In this document: piece by piece, positions 44,130-54,686 of the stretch
Position numbering within the stretch: the stretch's first letter is position 1
Layout of the letters: the number at the start of each line of letters is the position of its first letter
Assembly: GCA_033032865.1 (NCBI GenBank)
Contig: JAWHQI010000019.1
Location: 12,690,001 to 12,754,000, forward strand
From: Dactylorhiza incarnata
Lineage: Eukaryota > Streptophyta > Magnoliopsida > Asparagales > Orchidaceae
Direction of reading: 5' to 3'
Length of the DNA stretch: 64,000 nt
The notes under the pieces: model-generated
Database searches by the model: none
Seen by the model: only the letters and a program-made list of their open reading frames with translations
What the model was told of the DNA's origin: nothing
Made by a program: the position numbers and the translations under genes

Positions 44130-45245
44130 ATGGCTTCCAGTTCCAAAGCTCGAAAGAGTACTTCGGAAGATGCACATACTTCATATCAAGTTTTTCCGGG
44201 GGTGGAGAAGGCTATTGTTGGAATAGCGAAGTATGTGGAATTTGAGTCGCCAAAGCACGATCATATCTATGATCGGCTTGCGAACGCAGGTATAATTTCA
44301 ATAATCACACCAGAGGGGTTTTCTTCCTTTTTCATTCATGAATTTTATAACCATTTGGAAGACCCAAATTTCACTGAATTGGATGGCGGAGTGAGATCAA
44401 AGATCCAAGGTCAACATGTGGAAATAACACATGTTGATCTTCGAGAGGAATTTGGACTAGTGATGAGTGAGAATATGCCTGATATAGTGGAGAATTATCG
44501 AAAGGATAGAGATTGGACCCTTGTAAACATGAGTTTACATGGGAATCAAAAGAAGACTCTTACCACCGAAGTTACGTCACTTACTCCGGATGCTTTCTTA
44601 GTCCAAGATATATTAAGGAATTCAGTGATGTTAAAGAGTGGAGATACAAGAAGCATTACGGCTCAGTTGACCCTCTTTACATACTATATTATGGAGGATG
44701 AGCTTTTTGATGTGGCGAACTTCATACTCGCCCAGATTAGGTATGCGTATAGATTAAAGCATCCAAGATGGTTGAAGGTTCATACGCTGCCAATGGGGGC
44801 GGTAATACAGCGTGTACTCTACAAGAAGTATGGATGGATAGTGCAAGGTGCTTATATGGATGATTGTTACCCGGAAATATATTATACGGGTTCAATGAAG
44901 GTGAAGAAGCCGCGGAGAAAAGCTCATCCGGGGATTGAGATTAGAGAGCCGACCATTTCTAGGGCAGGATCACTACGAGAGTCCATTGATGATTTGCGTG
45001 ATTCATTAGAGGATCACAAGAGGGAAGTGAAGAAGGACCGTAGTCGAATGCAGAAATTTATGAAGTTTCTCGTCAAAGGTCTGAAGTTGAAACCAACTCC
45101 GGAGGAAGAGGCCGAATGGCAAGTTTCGGACGAAGAACCGCCACGCCAATCGGTGAGGCGAACTCGCCGTGGCAAAGCCGTGAGACGAGGACCTCCAGAA
45201 GATTGTCCAGAGAGCAGCGGGGCTGGTTATGAAGATTCAGAGTAG
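44130..45245 (+). CDS. Antisense accessory protein of element H (371 aa, intact)
   Basis: Open on the strand opposite to gag-pol. I choose ATG 44130 (MASSSKARKSTSEDAHTSY) because a strong acceptor ends at 44128; codons upstream would lie in the intron. Residues about 25-260 form a globular domain (FFIHEFYNHLEDPNFTELDG, KIQGQHVEITHVDLREEFGL, GDTRSITAQLTLFTYYIM, LKVHTLPMGAVIQRVLYKKY) that resembles by eye the putative plant transposon protein domain (PF20167). About 275-325 is a predicted coiled coil (SLRESIDDLRDSLEDHKREV). Arg-rich RRTRRGKAVRRG lies near the C-terminus. No membrane segment or signal peptide is visible. It has no stop or shift although pol nearby is broken. Function unknown; nuclear regulator is inference. 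Confidence 0.75.
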   Translation: MASSSKARKSTSEDAHTSYQVFPGVEKAIVGIAKYVEFESPKHDHIYDRLANAGIISIITPEGFSSFFIHEFYNHLEDPNFTELDGGVRSKIQGQHVEITHVDLREEFGLVMSENMPDIVENYRKDRDWTLVNMSLHGNQKKTLTTEVTSLTPDAFLVQDILRNSVMLKSGDTRSITAQLTLFTYYIMEDELFDVANFILAQIRYAYRLKHPRWLKVHTLPMGAVIQRVLYKKYGWIVQGAYMDDCYPEIYYTGSMKVKKPRRKAHPGIEIREPTISRAGSLRESIDDLRDSLEDHKREVKKDRSRMQKFMKFLVKGLKLKPTPEEEAEWQVSDEEPPRQSVRRTRRGKAVRRGPPEDCPESSGAGYEDSE

Positions 45246-45538
45246 TTTTATGTTGCTGCTGCTGCTGGGCGATGTCGGAAAATTCCGACATCCACTGTCG
45301 CCTCGGCGACAGTGAACTTCTTTAGATTTCTGTTTTTGTTTAAAGAACTTGATCCTTAAGTTTGTTCTACTGTTTTTATGTGAACAATATTGATGTAATA
45401 TTAATGATGTTGAATTTTTGTTAAGTCCTTTGAAATTTTATGTTTTGATTTTTAGAATTTTGGCTTTTTGTTTTTACATTGTTTATGTTTTGTGATAATA
45501 ATTTTTTTTTATTTTATAGGCTTTAAATTGTGATATAT
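45246..45538 (+). other. Convergent spacer between H antisense gene and pol
   Basis: Contains a P2-P1 pair (45273-45290 and 45293-45314, P1 centre TC) just after the antisense stop, then AT-rich DNA. Pol transcripts arrive from the right and the antisense transcript from the left, so 3' ends meet or overlap here. Confidence 0.7.
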
Positions 45539-48500
45539 TCATTGTGAAATGTCTAGAATGCCCAATTCTAGCCTAAGCATAGAAAAACGGGAATCCGGTA
45601 ACGGCTTAGTGAATATATCCGCTAGTTGATTTTCCGTGCCTATAAAGTTGATTTTTATATTACCCTTCTTAATGTGATCCCTTATAAAATGATGTCGGAT
45701 GTCTATATGCTTAGATCTAGAATGTAATACGGGATTGTTTGTTAAGTCTATAGCACTTTTATTATCACACTTTAATTCTACACTACTTTGTGGTATGCCA
45801 AAATCTTCTAACGTTTGGGACATCCAAAGTGCTTGGGCACAACAACTACCTAATGCAATATATTCGGCCTCAGTAGTAGAGAGGGCAACAGAATTCTGTT
45901 TCCTACTCGACCATGAAATAAGTGAAGGGCCGATAAAGTGACAAGTGCCACTAGTGCTTTTCCTATCTAAAGAACATCCCGCATAATCAGAATCCGAAAA
46001 ACCATGCAAAATAAAAGAATCATTATGAGGATACCATAAACCTAATTTTGATGTTCCAATGAGATATCTAAAGATACGTTTCACCGCTTTTAAATGTGAC
46101 TCTTTAGGATTAGCTTGAAATCTAGCACATAAACAAACGGCAAACATAATATCAGGTCTAGATGCGGTTAAATACAATAAAGACCATATCATACTTCTAT
46201 AAAGGGTTTGTTCAATTGAAACACCACTTTCATCTTTTCCTAATTTTAGTGAAGTACTCATAGGAGTGTTTGCATGCTTAAGGTTTTCAAATCCAAATCT
46301 TTTTAACATATCATGAATATATTTGGTTTGACATATAAAAATTCCATCATGTTTTTGTGTTATTTGAAAACCTAGAAAATATGAAAGTTCTCCAACCATG
46401 CTCATTTCAAATTCATTTTTCATAATTTGAACTACTTCATTACACAACTCTTCATTAGTGGCTCCAAAAATAATATCATCAACATAAATTTGTAAAATAA
46501 CTAAATCATGATCAATTTGCTTAATGAAGAGTGTAGAATCAGCACTTCCAATTTTATAATCGTGCTTTAACAAATATTGAGTTAATCGATCATACCAAGC
46601 ACGAGGCGCTTGTTTTAATCCATAAAGCGCTTTATCTAATTTATAAACATAATTTGGATATTTCTCATTTATAAAGCCAGGGGGTTATTCTACATAAACT
46701 TCTTCTTTTATATACCCGTTTAAAAATGCGGTTTTGAGATCCATTTGATATAATTTAAATCTTTTAAAACAAGCAAATGCAAGAAATATTCTAACCGCTT
46801 CTAATCTTGCTACGGGTGCAAAAGTTTCATCAAAATCTACCCCTTCAATTTGTGCATAACCTTTTGCAACTAATCTGGCTTTATTTATAACAATTCTAGA
46901 TTCATTATCCATTTTATTTTTAAAAATCCACTTAACACCAACTACAGGACGATTTTTTGGTCATTCTACAAGATTCCAAACCTTATTACGTTCAAATTGA
47001 TTAAGTTCTTCATTCATAGCTAAAAACCAAAATTCATCATTTAAAGCGGTGGAAACATCTTTTGGTTCTATTTCAGAAACAAAACAAAGGTTTGAAAATA
47101 AAACATGTAGTGATGAACGAGTACTAACCCCTTTTTGCGGATCCCCAATGATAAGCTCCTTTGGAATATCCTTTGAGAATCTCAAATCACTTGGAGGCAC
47201 ATATCCTTCTCTTTCTTCTTCTTCTCTATCTTCTTCTCCTCTTTCTTCTTCTCTTTCTTCTTCTTTTTCTTCTTCATTTTCTCCAAGTTCTTCTTCATCA
47301 TTTTCCACCGTGGGAAGGAGTTCATCTTCTTTTCCTGTAATTTTCTTTTCTACACATGAAGTAAACTCATCAAACCTAACATGAATAGATTCTTCAACTA
47401 TTTTTGTTCTTTTATTAAAAATTCTATAAGCTTTACTAGTTGAAGAATAGCCAATAAAAATACCTTCATCACATTTTTCATCAAATATTCCTAAAGAATC
47501 TTTAGAATTCAAAATAAAACATTTACAACCAAAAACTTTGAAATAAGAGACATTTGGTTGTTTATTAAAAATTAATTCATAAGGGGTTAATTTTAAAATA
47601 GGGCGAAGCATTACTCTATTAATTACATAACATGTCGTGCTAACCGCTTCAGCCCAAAAAGATTTTGGTAATTTGAATTCAGATAACATTGTACGGGCTA
47701 ACTCTTGAAGAGTTCTATTTTTCCTCTCCACTACACCATTTTGCTGTGGTGTGCGTGGAGCGGAAAATTCATGTTTAATTCCTAACTCCGTACAAAAAGA
47801 AATAAACTTTTCATTTTCAAATTCTCCTCCATGATCCTATCGTATGCGTTTAATTTTCAACTCAAATTCATTTTGGATACGCAAACATAATTTTGAAAAT
47901 TCTGAAAATACATCGGATTTGGAGGTTAAAAATAAAGTCCAACAAAAACGAGAATAATCATCAATCAATACAAATGTGTATTTTCTAACTCCTAAGCTAG
48001 AAATTCCAATTGGCCCAAATAAATCCATATGTATTAATTGAAGTGGCCTAGTGGTAGAAATAATGTTTTTACTTTTGAAAGATGATTTTGAAAATTTTCC
48101 TTTTTGGCAGGGCACACAGAGTGAAGAAGATAAATTCCCATTTAACAAAGGTAAACCTTTAATTAATTTATCTTTTGAAAGTTTTGTAATTAACTTGGCA
48201 CTAGCATGTCCAAGTCGCCTATGCCATAAATCTAATTCATCATTTTTTGATAGAAAACATTTCAAAGTAGAATTTGAAAAATCAAGAAATTTAATCATAT
48301 ATACATTATGACATCTAGGTGCGGTAAAAACAATTTCATTTGTTTTGGAATTAATAATTTTGCACAAATTTGTAGAAGATTCAAATAAAACATTTAAACC
48401 CTTATCACATAATTGACTAATAGAAATCAAATTATGCTTTAATCCTTCTACAAATAAAACATTTGAAATTGAAAAATTTTCGTTACCCACAACACCGATG

Positions 48501-48655
48501 CCGATGATTTTTCCTTTTCCATTGTCACCGAATGTAACAACTCCTCCTTTCTTCATCTCCAGGCTAAGGAACTTCTCTTTATTGCCCGTCATGTGCTTTA
48601 AACAACCCGAGTCCAAGTACCACACGTCTTCTTTGTCCTTAGCCTGCCAACACAC
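45539..48655 (-). pseudogene. Copia pol of H: protease, integrase, RT, RNase H
   Basis: A single minus-strand frame holds VWYLDSGCLKHMTG (protease), LWHRRLGHAS and CVPCQKGK (integrase finger), IHMDLFGP with DHGGEFE and PQQNGVVERKNRT (triad), an acidic Glu/Arg-rich spacer (about 47190-47300), RT with [32 protein letters not shown] and an intact IYVDDIIFGA, and RNase H ending ADIFTKPLPDSRFSML. It is broken by TAG at 47837-47839, TGA at 46961-46963 and TAA at 46685-46687, with no frameshift seen. Stop codons fit C-to-T changes. The stop is at 45539. Confidence 0.94.
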
Positions 48656-48679
48656 CTAGAAAGAAGAGGTGAGTAAAGA

Positions 48680-50587
48680 TCTGGTTACCCAAGTGGTTCC
48701 ACCCATAGTATAGGTAGAAGCCTTAGGCACCCAGATTTGTTTGATTTTACTTTTTCCTTCTTTCCAGCAAGAGTCCGTAGTGTGACCAAATCTATTGCAT
48801 TTGGCACATGTAATGTATTTAGAAGAGTATAATTTTTTGGACTTTTACTGGATGAGGATGCAGTATTTGATATTTCATTAATTTTAGAATTTTTAAAAGT
48901 GAATTTTCTGGACTTTTCACTGTCGCCGGCGACAGTGGTTGTCGCCGGGCGACAGCTTCCAGATGTGTATCCGAGCCCAACCCTTCCAGATCCATGGCGT
49001 TGGTATCCTAAGATCATATCCAGTGATCTTCGGCCCATTCCAAATTTTTTCATGGCTAGTGTTAAGTCATGAATCTGGTGTCTCATTTTTGTATTCTCGG
49101 ATACTAGATTTACGCATCTCCGTTCAAAAGATTTCTTTCCCTCATGGACTATGGAAATTGAAGATTTCAGATCTCTCTCTAAAATCTCATTCTTTTTAGT
49201 AAGTACATTTATTGTAGAATGAGATTTGGAAAGAGATTCTTCAAGTTCCTTAATTCTTCCCAAAAAGTGATCACACTCTTGGCAAGAAATATCTCTTTTT
49301 CCAATAGTCTTAATTTCATTTAACAATTTTTTGTTTTCTTTAAGTAAAATTCCATTTTCAGATTTTAGAAGATCATTATCTTTTAAACTTTTTTTCAAAA
49401 AATTTGCAAGTCTTTAAAAATTCAGAAAACAATTCATCATAAGTTGGAGGAGTTACCTCAGTGTCGCTTTGGACACTGCATTCGTCATCAGATATGACGC
49501 TCTTTCCCATTAAGCATATGTTGGCCTCCTCCTCTTTACTTGAGTCGGAACTGCTTGCATCCTCAGAAGTAGTATCATCCCAGGTTTCCGCCTTCAACAC
49601 CTTCTTCGACCCTTTGTGCTTCTTTTCTTTAAGTTCTTTCAAGTACTTTGGACACTTGCTTCGAATGTGTCCTAACTTATTGCAGTGATAGCACTCCGGT
49701 GGCGGTCTCTCTTCCTCCTCATCGCCCTCCTTTCCTTTTTTCTTCCTAAAAGTCTCCTTCTTAAAATACTTCTTAAACGAATTCCTTCTCTCTGGATTTT
49801 TCATAAATTTTCTAAATTTTTTAACAAATAAACTTTCCTCATCTTCTTCATCCTCCTCAGAATCACTAGTTTCTTCCTTCTTTGATCTTAGAGCCAATCC
49901 CTTCTTCCTTGGCTCCTTATACTCTTGTTGTTGAATTTTTAATTCAACTTCATGAGTTTTCAAGTTCCCAATGAGGCTCTCCAATTGTAAGGTCTTAAGA
50001 TCATGTGACTCGGAAATTGCAGTCACTTTAGGATTGAACTTCGGGGGAAGTGATCTTAAGATTTTCCTTACCAAATCTCCATTTGAGAACACCTTTCCTA
50101 GCACCTTTGAGTCGTTCACGATTTTTGTAAACCGTGTGTACATTGTATCAATCTCTTCATCTACCTCCATTTTGAACCTTTCAAATTCAGATTCCAGTTG
50201 AAATAGCTTTGAGTCCTTTACCTGCGAAGTACCTTCATGAGTGATTTCTAATAAATTCCAAATTTCAAATGCAGAATTACAAGCACAAACTCTATTAAAT
50301 TCAGTGCGATCTAGTGCGCAAAATAAAGCATTCATGGCTTTTGCATTGTTCTTACATCTTAATTTATCATTATCATCCCACTTATCTTTGGGCTTATCCA
50401 TAGTTACATCTCCTACAACAATTGTTGGAGAAGTGTAACTAGATTCTACCATATTCTAGACTTCTATATCTAGCGCAATTAGAAAACAACGCATACGTGT
50501 TTTCCAATAATTATAGTCTGTTCCCGTAAAAAGTGGTGGCCTACTAATTCCTTGCCCCTCAACGAACGCGTGATCATTGTGCGCCAT
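48680..50587 (-). pseudogene. Sirevirus-type gag of H
   Basis: The probable start is ATG at 50587, in frame with the longer open part 50452-49376 but separated from it by a TAG at 50456-50458 (a Trp position in relatives). Gag core: LRCKNNAKAMNALFCALDR, FEIWNLLEITHEGTSQVKDS and RKILRSLPPKFNPKVTAI. First knuckle is CYHCNKLGHIRSKCP. After a frame change near 49385 a coiled-coil tail follows (49398-48685, LLKENKKLLNEIKTIG). The second knuckle CAKCNRFGHTTDSC appears only after another frame change near 48837. The coiled-coil tail between two knuckles is as in B. Confidence 0.9.
48918..48955. repeat. Palindromes inside H gag coding region
   Basis: A perfect 20-bp palindrome, CACTGTCGCCGGCGACAGTG (48918-48937), then TTGTCGCCGGGCGACAG (48939-48955). 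They lie in the gag linker between coiled coil and second knuckle, in reading frame and without stop. Confidence 0.85.
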
Positions 50588-50621
50588 TACTCCTGGTGGT
50601 AAAACCATTTTGGAGTAACCT

Positions 50622-50634
50622 GGCTCTGATACCA
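50622..50634 (-). other. Primer binding site of H (tRNA-iMet)
   Basis: Minus strand TGGTATCAGAGCC, two bases from the LTR. Confidence 0.92.
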
Positions 50635-50636
50635 CT

Positions 50637-51923
50637 TGTTGGATCGTGTGATGCCCTTAGAGGGGGGGGGGGTGAATAAGGGTGTGTTTAAAAATTAAAT
50701 TTTTACTTAGTAATTTTTTAAAGAGATTTTACTTTACTAAAAAGTTACTTATGAATAATTTTTAAACCAATGTAATTTTTGTATTTAACCAAACACAAAT
50801 TTCTAAGATAAAGATTTAAGCAGACAAATTTGCAATTAGTGAAAAGAGCATAATTATATTAATCATGAAATTTGCATACAATAAAAATGATCTTAACAAT
50901 GCTTAAGATCAAGGCACAATTATGATAATAATAAATACAATAATTTTGGTTTACCAATCCTTCACCCAAGGATCGGAAGGCTATCACTTGTCTCTCCCAA
51001 GACCAAGCCCAAGCCTATCCTCTAGATCTTCCCAAGATCTAGACGTAGCACACAAGGCCACCATTTCCCACCAAGCCACGCAAGGACTTGGACGCTCCGC
51101 ACAAGGAAGCAATTTTCCCCTAAGCCGCGCAAGGACTTAGACGCCGCACGCAAGACGATGATTTCTCTACCAATACAAAATGAAAAATATGTGAATGAAA
51201 ATACAATATAAAAAGAACAACTCCCTAGAAAATCAGATCTCTGAACGGATTGTTGAAGCCTCAAGATGATTGATGATGTAGAAGCGCGCCCGATCTCGTC
51301 TTCAATCTTCAATCCTTCTTTGCACAAATGGGAGTTGAGGAGGTTCTGGAGCTCTCTGGTTCGTATGCACTCAGGAAAGGACTGGAATTCTCAAAAGCTT
51401 GGAATGCACGAACCAAAGGAACCAATTTATAGAAAATTCACTGTCGCCTGGGCGACAGTGACTGTCGGAATTTTCCGACAGCGCTAAACTGCCGCTGGAG
51501 TGTCGTCGTGGGTGGAGTCGTGGGCAGTTGCTATAACCGTCGAGCTGTCGCCTGGGCGACATCGATGTCGGATTTCCGACAGTGCAAAACTGCCGGTCGT
51601 GGGTGGAGACGTGGGCAGTTGTTGTAACCGCCGAGCTGTCGCCTGGGCGACATCGATGTCGGATTTCCGACAGCGCAAAACTGCCTTTCGTCGATCTGCC
51701 GTGGAGGGAAGTAGTTGTAACTTCTCTGCTGTCGCCTGGGCGACAGTGGCTGTCGGAATTTTCCGACAGTGAAATTTTCCCACATTCAATTTTAGCTCCA
51801 GTAGCAATGTGAACATCTCATACCTGTTATCTGCACACCATTAATAAAAATGAAAATAGAATCAAATACAAAAGGGACTTTGTTATTATCAAACCGGAGG
51901 AGTGCAAAACGCATGCTCCAACA
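50637..51923 (-). repeat. 5' LTR of H (right copy, 1287 bp)
   Basis: Direct repeat of 40844-42123 with few differences. Minus-strand TATAAA at 51431-51426 is 7 nt from the nearest palindrome (51439-51460). Confidence 0.95.
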
Positions 51924-51928
51924 TTTAG

Positions 51929-53501
51929 GTCATACATCACCCTCTCGAAAGTTATCATCTTCACGGATCACTCCGCACTTAGGTATCTTTTAAGCAAATC
52001 GGATGCCAAGCCTCGTCTTTTGCGATGGATCCTCCTCTTGCAGGAGTTTGACTTAGAGATCCGGGACAAAAGAGGAGCCAAAAACTTGGCGGCCGATCAT
52101 CTTTCTCGTCTAGAAAACCCCGCCTCCGAAGTATTGATAGAATCTGACATCGATGATAAATTTCCCGAAGAGCGCCTCCTCGCTCTCGAAAATATTAATT
52201 CATCGTCTACCCCCTGGTTTGCAGATCTGGCTAACTATTTAGTAGCCCGGGTCCTGCCGAAAGAATTCTCGAGTCAGCAAAAGAAGAAATTCTTTTCTGA
52301 TTTAAAGAATTACTTTTGGGAGTGCCCCTTTTTATTCCGTGTATGCGCAGACCAAGTGGTGAGACTATGCGTCTCGAGTGAGGAGGGTCTTAAAATTTTA
52401 TGACATTGTCACGAGGGACCATCCGGTGGTCATTATCATTCAAACCGAACCGCGAGGAAGGCGCTGGAGGAGGGCTTTTATTGGCCCTCGCTCTTCAAAG
52501 ATGCTCACACCCTTGTGAGTACTTGCGACAGCTGCCAGCGGTCGGGGAACACCTCTCGCCGGGATGAGATGCCCCAAAATATTTTCTTAGAATGCGAAAT
52601 TTTCGATCTTTGGGGCATTGATTTCGTTGGTCCTCTCCCTCCTTCGCTTTCAAATAAGTATATTCTAGTAGCGGTCGACTACGTGTCGAGGTGGGCGGAA
52701 GCGCAAGCTCTCCCCACCAACGATGCGCGAGTCGTCGTTAACTTTTTAAAAAAATTATTCTCTCGATTTGGCACTCCGCGCGCTATTGTGAGTGATCGGG
52801 GCACCCATTTTTGCAATACACAATTCACAAAAATCTTAGCAAAATATGGTGTCACACACAAATTATCCACTGCATATCACCCACAAACGAGCGGCCAAGT
52901 CGAAGTTGTTAATCGAGAATTAAAACGGATTTTAGAAAAAACAGTTTCTATTAATCGGAAGGATTGGGCAATAAAGCTCGATGACGCGCTATGGGCCTAT
53001 CGAACGGCGTACAAGACCGCTATCGGTTGTACACCATATCGAATGGTCTATGGCAAGGCTTGCCACCTTCCGGTCGAATTAGAACACCGCGCATTTTGGG
53101 CACTTAAATTTTTAAATCTTGATTCTACTTTAGCAGGCGAACAAAGAAAATTTCAAATGAACGAATTGGATGAGTGGAGAGCGAATGCGTATGAGAGTAA
53201 CAAATTATATAAGGAGCGAACAAAGTTTTATCACGACAAACATATAAAATTTCCAAAAACTTTTTCGCCGGGCGATCTCGTCCTCCTTTATAATTCTCGT
53301 CTTCGCCTTTTTCCGGGAAAGCTGAAATCTCGATGGTCCGGGCCTTTTATTGTTAAAGAGGTTTGGTCCTATGGGACAATTCTAATTTCCCACCCGGAAA
53401 AAGGTTCCTTCAAAGTTAACGGGCACTGCCTTAAATTGTATCTTCCGGGAGACTTACCTAATGGCAAGAGTGATGCGATATTTCTTCATAATATAACATG
53501 A
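51929..53501 (+). pseudogene. RNase H end and integrase of G
   Basis: [20 protein letters not shown] closes RNase H. One frame (52020-53501) then contains [13 protein letters not shown] tether sequence ([18 protein letters not shown]), a TGA at 52401-52403, the HHCC finger ([18 protein letters not shown]), the integrase triad in [18 protein letters not shown] and [13 protein letters not shown], and the GPY/F module ([12 protein letters not shown]). The stop is at 53499-53501. The TGA just before the finger fits a CGA-to-TGA change. Otherwise integrase looks intact, with all catalytic residues present. Confidence 0.93.
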
Positions 53502-53928
53502 TCAGCAAGTGGGTCAAGCTACGCGACCTTAAACAAAGCGCTTTTGGGAGGCACCCCAAGGTTATCTTTTTATTATTTTCTCTTGTTTTTGTTCTTTCTT
53601 TAACATCTTTTGTAGGTAATCGCGGCTTCTCCACAAAAGCTTCAAAAAAAAATTATCAGGGAAGCTCTTTTTCCTTCTTTCTTTTTCCTTGCATTTCTTT
53701 TTACCTTTTCTTACTTCATACTTATTTTTAAACATTGGGGACAATGTTTAACTTTAAGTATGGGGGTGTAAATAGCCCTTTGTAAATATTTGTAAATAGT
53801 TTTAAAAAAGAAAATTTTCAAAAAAAAATGAACAAAAAGAAAATTTTAATTTTGTTTCTATGTTCTCCTTTATTTAAGCACTTGCAAAAACCAAAAACTC
53901 AAAAAAAAAATAGAAAATAGAAAAATTT

Positions 53929-54022
53929 AAATCTTGGAAAGGGACGTTTGGGATTTTATCCCATCACACCTCCTAGTACCTTGCGAACCCTTCACGGGGT
54001 AGCCCTTGGGAAGTCCAAGACT
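53929..54022 (+). repeat. 94-bp leader repeat of G, copy 2
   Basis: Partner of 36961-37054, same orientation, here in the 3'UTR 430 bp after the integrase stop. Confidence 0.9.
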
Positions 54023-54554
54023 TAACAAAAATTGTTAAGTTTTAAAGCTAGTTTCTTTTCTTTGTAAATAGTTTTTAATGACAAAAATTCAAAAAAAAAG
54101 ATAATATAAAAATTCAAAAAAATATATATGAAAAAACTTACAACACAAAAAAAACTTTTATCTTATACCTCTCCTATTTGTTGTTTTTGTGATTTCTTAG
54201 AAATCTAGTTGAGAATGTTTATAAGCATGTTTAAGTTTTTAATTGGCTAAAATTTTGCTTATCATAGTTTGTTAATTTTAAATTTGAGGTAATCTTGATT
54301 TAAGAATCATCTTATGATTTTAATTTGATTAGAGAATTTTGTTAGCATGACTTCTCTTTTTATTTTTAAATGGCTTCATTTTGTAGTAAATTTCCTAAAC
54401 CTCTTTAGATTTCAATTATATTTTCTTCTAACTTCTTAGATCTTAGGAATTTTAATTTTACTAGAATTTGCTCTCAATATGATTTAAAGCTAGCTAGATT
54501 TATTTTCCCCTACCCTACCCCCTTTGATGGCATAAAAAAAATGTATTAAAAGAT

Positions 54555-54686
54555 CATATGTCATGGGAATAAGAGGATAAAATTCATTATTCCCTAAAAC
54601 ATATGCACCCAAAATATTTAAAAAGATTATATGGCATGGAGTAAGAGGATAAAATTCATTACTCCTAAACCATATACATTTTGGGT
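54555..54686 (+). repeat. Twin hairpins with covarying stems in G 3'UTR
   Basis: Hairpin 1: outer stem CATATGT (54555-54561) with ACATATG (54599-54605), inner stem GGGAATAA (54565) with TTATTCCC (54587). Hairpin 2: outer TATATGG (54628-54634) with CCATATA (54670-54676), inner GGAGTAA (54638) with TTACTCC (54659), and a further stem ACCCAAAAT (54607) with ATTTTGGGT (54678). The loop GAGGATAAAATTCA is identical in both. Confidence 0.85.

Larger units (their letters stand above)
40844..51923 (-). mobile_element. Element H: Sirevirus-like copia element with antisense accessory gene
   Basis: LTRs 40844-42123 and 50637-51923, target duplication TTTAG (40839-40843 and 51924-51928), iMet PBS, gag with coiled coil and two CCHC boxes, pol in a single frame with four or five point stops, several PPT-like tracts, and between pol and the 3' LTR a 371-codon gene on the opposite (plus) strand with its own promoter. 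The gag layout and multiple PPTs place it with Sireviruses. It interrupts RNase H of G. LTRs are almost identical, so insertion is recent. Confidence 0.94.

Noticed and set aside
47190..47310. Glu/Arg-rich stretch of H as a separate acidic protein
   Set aside because: It is in frame within pol between integrase and RT, where copia elements have a variable acidic linker; the plus-strand Ser-rich frame is its shadow.
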